DNA of 40,229 nucleotides, taken from an uncultured Pelagibacteraceae bacterium (GTDB taxonomy: Bacteria > Pseudomonadota > Alphaproteobacteria > Pelagibacterales > Pelagibacteraceae). Each line of letters begins with the position of its first letter. The first letter of the stretch is position 1. Where the stretch lies: positions 1-40,229 of the forward strand of contig CACKXX010000005.1 of assembly GCA_902604265.1 (NCBI GenBank). Direction: 5' to 3'. Shown piece after piece: positions 37,147 to 40,229 of this stretch. Under the pieces are notes generated by a model. That model ran no database searches. It was not told the origin of the DNA and saw only the letters and a list, made by a program, of their open reading frames with translations. Made by a program: the position numbers and the translations under genes.

Positions 37147-37488
37147 ATGAAAGAACAAATAACCTACGATATATTTAATAAAGTAGATATAAGATTAGGA
37201 ACCGTTATATCTGTAAAGAAAAACGAAAAAGCTCGAAAACCTTCATTAGTTGTGGAAGTGGATTTTGGAAAAGAAATAGGAATTAAACAATCTTCTGCCC
37301 AAATTACACACTATTATAATGAAGAAAATTTAAAGGGAAAACAAGTTATAGCTGTTTGTAATTTTCCAGAAAAAAATATAGCTGGTGTGGTTTCTCAAGT
37401 TTTAATTCTAGGATCTGTAGATTCTGAAGGCAAAGTTACCTTGGTTCACCCTTCACAAAAAGCTGATAACGGTCTTCCAATAGCTTAA
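37147..37488 (+). CDS. csaA: tRNA-binding-domain protein CsaA
   Basis: 113 aa; FNKVDIRLGTVISVKKNEKARKPSLVVEVDFG, CNFPEKNIAGVVSQVLILG. Confidence 0.85.
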   Translation: MKEQITYDIFNKVDIRLGTVISVKKNEKARKPSLVVEVDFGKEIGIKQSSAQITHYYNEENLKGKQVIAVCNFPEKNIAGVVSQVLILGSVDSEGKVTLVHPSQKADNGLPIA

Positions 37489-37492
37489 TTAA

Positions 37493-38080
37493 ATGCATCC
37501 AGAATTGTTATTATTAATTGGAATTTCATTTTCAATGGGTTTTACGCCCGGCCCAAACAATGCTGTAGCATCTTATTCTGCATTTAATTTTGGATTAAGA
37601 AAAACTCTACCAATAATTTTAGGAGTAGGTTTGGGTTATACTGTTTTGGTCCTTTTATTAATATTAGTTTTAATTTCAGTTTTTCAAAAATATCCTTATT
37701 TGCAAGAAATAATTAGAATTCTAGGATCAATATTTTTAATTTATTTAGCTTATAAAATTTCTTTTTCAAAAAGTAAATCACAGTCAAAAACAGAAAATCC
37801 TATTAAATTTTACGAAACATTTTTTTTTCAATTTATAAATCCAAAAGGAATAATAGCAGCGATCACTCTTATTTCTAAATTTGTATCACAGGAAAATTAC
37901 ATTAGTTCTTCCATAACAGTAATTGTAGTTTGTACAGTTACTGCTTTTTTAAGTATAACAAGTTGGGCTTTATTAGGTAAATTTTTAAGAAAATTCGCGA
38001 CAAATAATGAATTCATTAAAAGGTTTAATTATGCTATGTCCATCTTGCTAGTTGGGTGCGTAGCAAGTTTTTATATATAA
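37493..38080 (+). CDS. LysE-family translocator
   Basis: 195 aa; GFTPGPNNAVASYSAFNFGLRKTLPIILGVGLGY, multi-TM. Confidence 0.82.
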   Translation: MHPELLLLIGISFSMGFTPGPNNAVASYSAFNFGLRKTLPIILGVGLGYTVLVLLLILVLISVFQKYPYLQEIIRILGSIFLIYLAYKISFSKSKSQSKTENPIKFYETFFFQFINPKGIIAAITLISKFVSQENYISSSITVIVVCTVTAFLSITSWALLGKFLRKFATNNEFIKRFNYAMSILLVGCVASFYI

Positions 38081-38083
38081 ATT

Positions 38084-40229
38084 ATGAAACCTGGAAACAA
38101 AAATTCATTTAAATCTTTAAAATCAATAAAGATAAATAACAAAAATTATAAATATTTTTCTTTAGTAGAGGCTGAAAAAAATGGTTTAAAAGGAATTTCA
38201 AATTTACCAAAATCATTAAAAGTTTTATTAGAAAATTTACTTAGATATGAAGATGATTTATCAGTTACCAAAGATCAAATAAAAGCAGTTCAAAAATGGT
38301 TAAAAGAAAAAAAATCAAATACTGAAATAGCTTACAGACCTGCAAGAGTTTTATTACAAGACTATACAGGAATACCAGCGGTAGCAGATTTGGCAGCAAT
38401 GCGAGAAGCTGTTAAAGGGAAAAATAAAGATCCAAATACTATTAATCCACTTTCTACAGTTGACTTGGTTATAGACCATTCAGTACAGGTTGACCAATCT
38501 GCAAAACCCGGTTCATTTGAAAAAAATGTTGATATAGAATTTAAAAGAAATGGTGAAAGATATTCCTTTTTAAAGTGGGGACAACAAGCTTTTAATAATT
38601 TCAGAATTGTTCCACCAGGCACTGGTATCTGTCATCAAGTAAATTTAGAGTATCTATCAAAAGTTGTTTGGTGTGAAAAATATAAAGAAGATGAGTATTT
38701 ATTTCCTGATACTTTAGTTGGAACAGATAGTCATACAACAATGGTAAATGGATTATCCGTACTTGGTTGGGGAGTTGGTGGAATAGAAGCCGAAGCTGGA
38801 ATGCTTGGTCAACCAATTTCAATGTTAATTCCTGAAGTTATAGGTTTTGAAGTAAAAAATAAAATGCCTGAAGGTACTACAGCTACTGATTTAGTTTTAA
38901 CTGTTGTAAAAATTTTAAGGGACAAAGGTGTTGTTGGAAAGTTTGTAGAATTTTATGGAGATGGATTAAAAAATTTAACACTTGCTGATAGAGCAACTAT
39001 TGCAAATATGGCTCCAGAATATGGAGCTACTTGTGGCTTTTTTCCAATTGATGATGAAACTTTAAAATATTTAAGATTTTCGGGAAGAAATGAACATATT
39101 GTTTCTACTGTAGAAAAATATGCGAAAGAGCAGGGATTGTGGGTGAGTGAAAACATCGAATTTACAGATAAGGTTTCACTAGATATGTCTTCAATTGTTC
39201 CAACAATATCTGGGCCAAAAAGACCACAAGATAAAGTTTTATTAAACGAAGCATCATCAGAATTTAAAAAAGTATTTAAAAAAACTACAGAACGAAATAA
39301 AAAACATATTTCAAAAGTTAATAGTACTGATTTTGAAATTAAAGATGGTTCTATATTAATAGCTGCAATAACATCTTGCACAAATACTTCTAATCCAAAC
39401 GTTTTAATTGGGGCAGGTTTGTTGGCAAAAAAAGCTATTAAATTGGGATTAAAAACAAAACCATGGGTAAAAACTTCATTAGCACCAGGATCGCAAGTAG
39501 TAACTGATTATTTGGAAAAAGCGGGTCTTAATAAATACCTAGATGAATTAGGGTTTAATTTAGTTGGCTATGGATGCACAACATGCATTGGAAACTCAGG
39601 TCCATTGCCTGATAACATAGTAGAAGCAATTGAAAAAGAAAATATATATGCAGTATCAGTTTTATCTGGTAATAGAAATTTTGAAGGTCGTATATCTCCA
39701 CACATAAAAGCAAATTATTTAGCATCACCCCCACTTGTTGTTGCTTATGCTTTAGCTGGTCATATGGAAGTAGATTTATATAAAGACCCTTTAGGAAAAG
39801 ATAAAAATGATAAAGATATTTTTTTAAAAGATATTTGGCCTTCAAATAAAGAAATAGAAGATACTTTAAGTGAGGCATTAAACGCAAAAATGTTTATCGA
39901 AAGATACTCCAATGTTTCCGAAGGACCAGTTCAATGGCAAAAAATTAAAACTGAAAAAAGTAGCATTTATAATTGGGATGAAGGATCAACATATGTAAAA
40001 AGACCACCTTTTTTTGATAATATGTCGGATGAACCAGAGGGATTTAAACAAATTAAAGATGCCAGACCATTATTGATTTTAGGAGACATGATTACAACTG
40101 ATCATATTTCTCCAGCAGGATCTATTCAAAAAGAAAGTCCAACTGGTGAATATTTTATGGAGCATCAAATTTTACCAAAAGATTATAATTCTTATGGATC
40201 AAGAAGGGGAAATCACGAAGTTATGATGA
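38084..40229 (+). CDS. acnA: Aconitate hydratase A (3' truncated by window end; missing from ORF track)
   Basis: Open frame from ATG 38084 to window end; GTDSHTTMVNGLSVLGWGVGGIEAEA, SCTNTSNP, GYGCTTCIGNSGPL, GDMITTDHISPAGSI. Confidence 0.92.
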   Translation, partial: MKPGNKNSFKSLKSIKINNKNYKYFSLVEAEKNGLKGISNLPKSLKVLLENLLRYEDDLSVTKDQIKAVQKWLKEKKSNTEIAYRPARVLLQDYTGIPAVADLAAMREAVKGKNKDPNTINPLSTVDLVIDHSVQVDQSAKPGSFEKNVDIEFKRNGERYSFLKWGQQAFNNFRIVPPGTGICHQVNLEYLSKVVWCEKYKEDEYLFPDTLVGTDSHTTMVNGLSVLGWGVGGIEAEAGMLGQPISMLIPEVIGFEVKNKMPEGTTATDLVLTVVKILRDKGVVGKFVEFYGDGLKNLTLADRATIANMAPEYGATCGFFPIDDETLKYLRFSGRNEHIVSTVEKYAKEQGLWVSENIEFTDKVSLDMSSIVPTISGPKRPQDKVLLNEASSEFKKVFKKTTERNKKHISKVNSTDFEIKDGSILIAAITSCTNTSNPNVLIGAGLLAKKAIKLGLKTKPWVKTSLAPGSQVVTDYLEKAGLNKYLDELGFNLVGYGCTTCIGNSGPLPDNIVEAIEKENIYAVSVLSGNRNFEGRISPHIKANYLASPPLVVAYALAGHMEVDLYKDPLGKDKNDKDIFLKDIWPSNKEIEDTLSEALNAKMFIERYSNVSEGPVQWQKIKTEKSSIYNWDEGSTYVKRPPFFDNMSDEPEGFKQIKDARPLLILGDMITTDHISPAGSIQKESPTGEYFMEHQILPKDYNSYGSRRGNHEVMM

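Noticed and set aside
38362-39887. Minus-strand ORFs 38362-38622, 38601-38822, 38953-39381, 39555-39887
   Set aside because: They are antisense to the clear plus-strand aconitase frame that the track omitted because it runs off the window.
1-40229. tRNA, rRNA, CRISPR, transposase, integrase or prophage signatures
   Set aside because: Scanned for T-loop-like GGTTCRAATCC strings, regular direct repeats and mobile-element protein motifs; none seen.

Overview
AT-rich, very compact bacterial DNA (tiny intergenic gaps, several overlapping stop/start codons). Gene content and composition suggest a SAR11/Pelagibacterales-like marine alphaproteobacterium; this is inference, no marker gene was searched. 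I see no rRNA, tRNA, CRISPR, mobile element, phage gene or transcription factor. The window is a dense set of scavenging modules for small nitrogenous metabolites: (1) ~2.0-14.7 kb, a quaternary-amine region with a ProXWV transporter, gamma-butyrobetaine-hydroxylase/TmpA-like dioxygenase, SDR, BKACE (dehydrocarnitine-cleavage type), 4HBT thioesterase, TauD dioxygenase, PhnZ/TmpB-like HD oxygenase, GMC (choline-dehydrogenase-like) oxidoreductase, GDPD, aldehyde dehydrogenase and a 3-hydroxyisobutyrate-dehydrogenase-like enzyme; (2) ~14.7-16.6 kb, EutA-like plus DoeA/EutD-like (ectoine hydrolase) pair; (3) ~17.9-22.4 kb, PotABCD-type transporter; (4) ~22.5-26.3 kb, fused 3-hydroxyacyl-CoA dehydrogenase/enoyl-CoA hydratase, PhyH dioxygenase, MOSC protein; (5) ~26.4-31.9 kb, EhuBCDA/polar-amino-acid-type transporter plus agmatinase-family ureohydrolase and aldehyde dehydrogenase; (6) ~32.0-37.1 kb, NCS1 permease plus PuuE-type allantoinase, allantoicase, ureidoglycolate lyase and an M20 peptidase; then CsaA, LysE and aconitase (truncated by the window end). 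The best candidates for something undescribed are the PhnZ/TmpB-like HD oxygenase coupled to a TauD partner, and a putative gamma-butyrobetaine/carnitine-to-glycine-betaine route in which an SDR would replace the canonical carnitine dehydrogenase. All functional claims are from reading the sequence and recalled family motifs; no database search was run.
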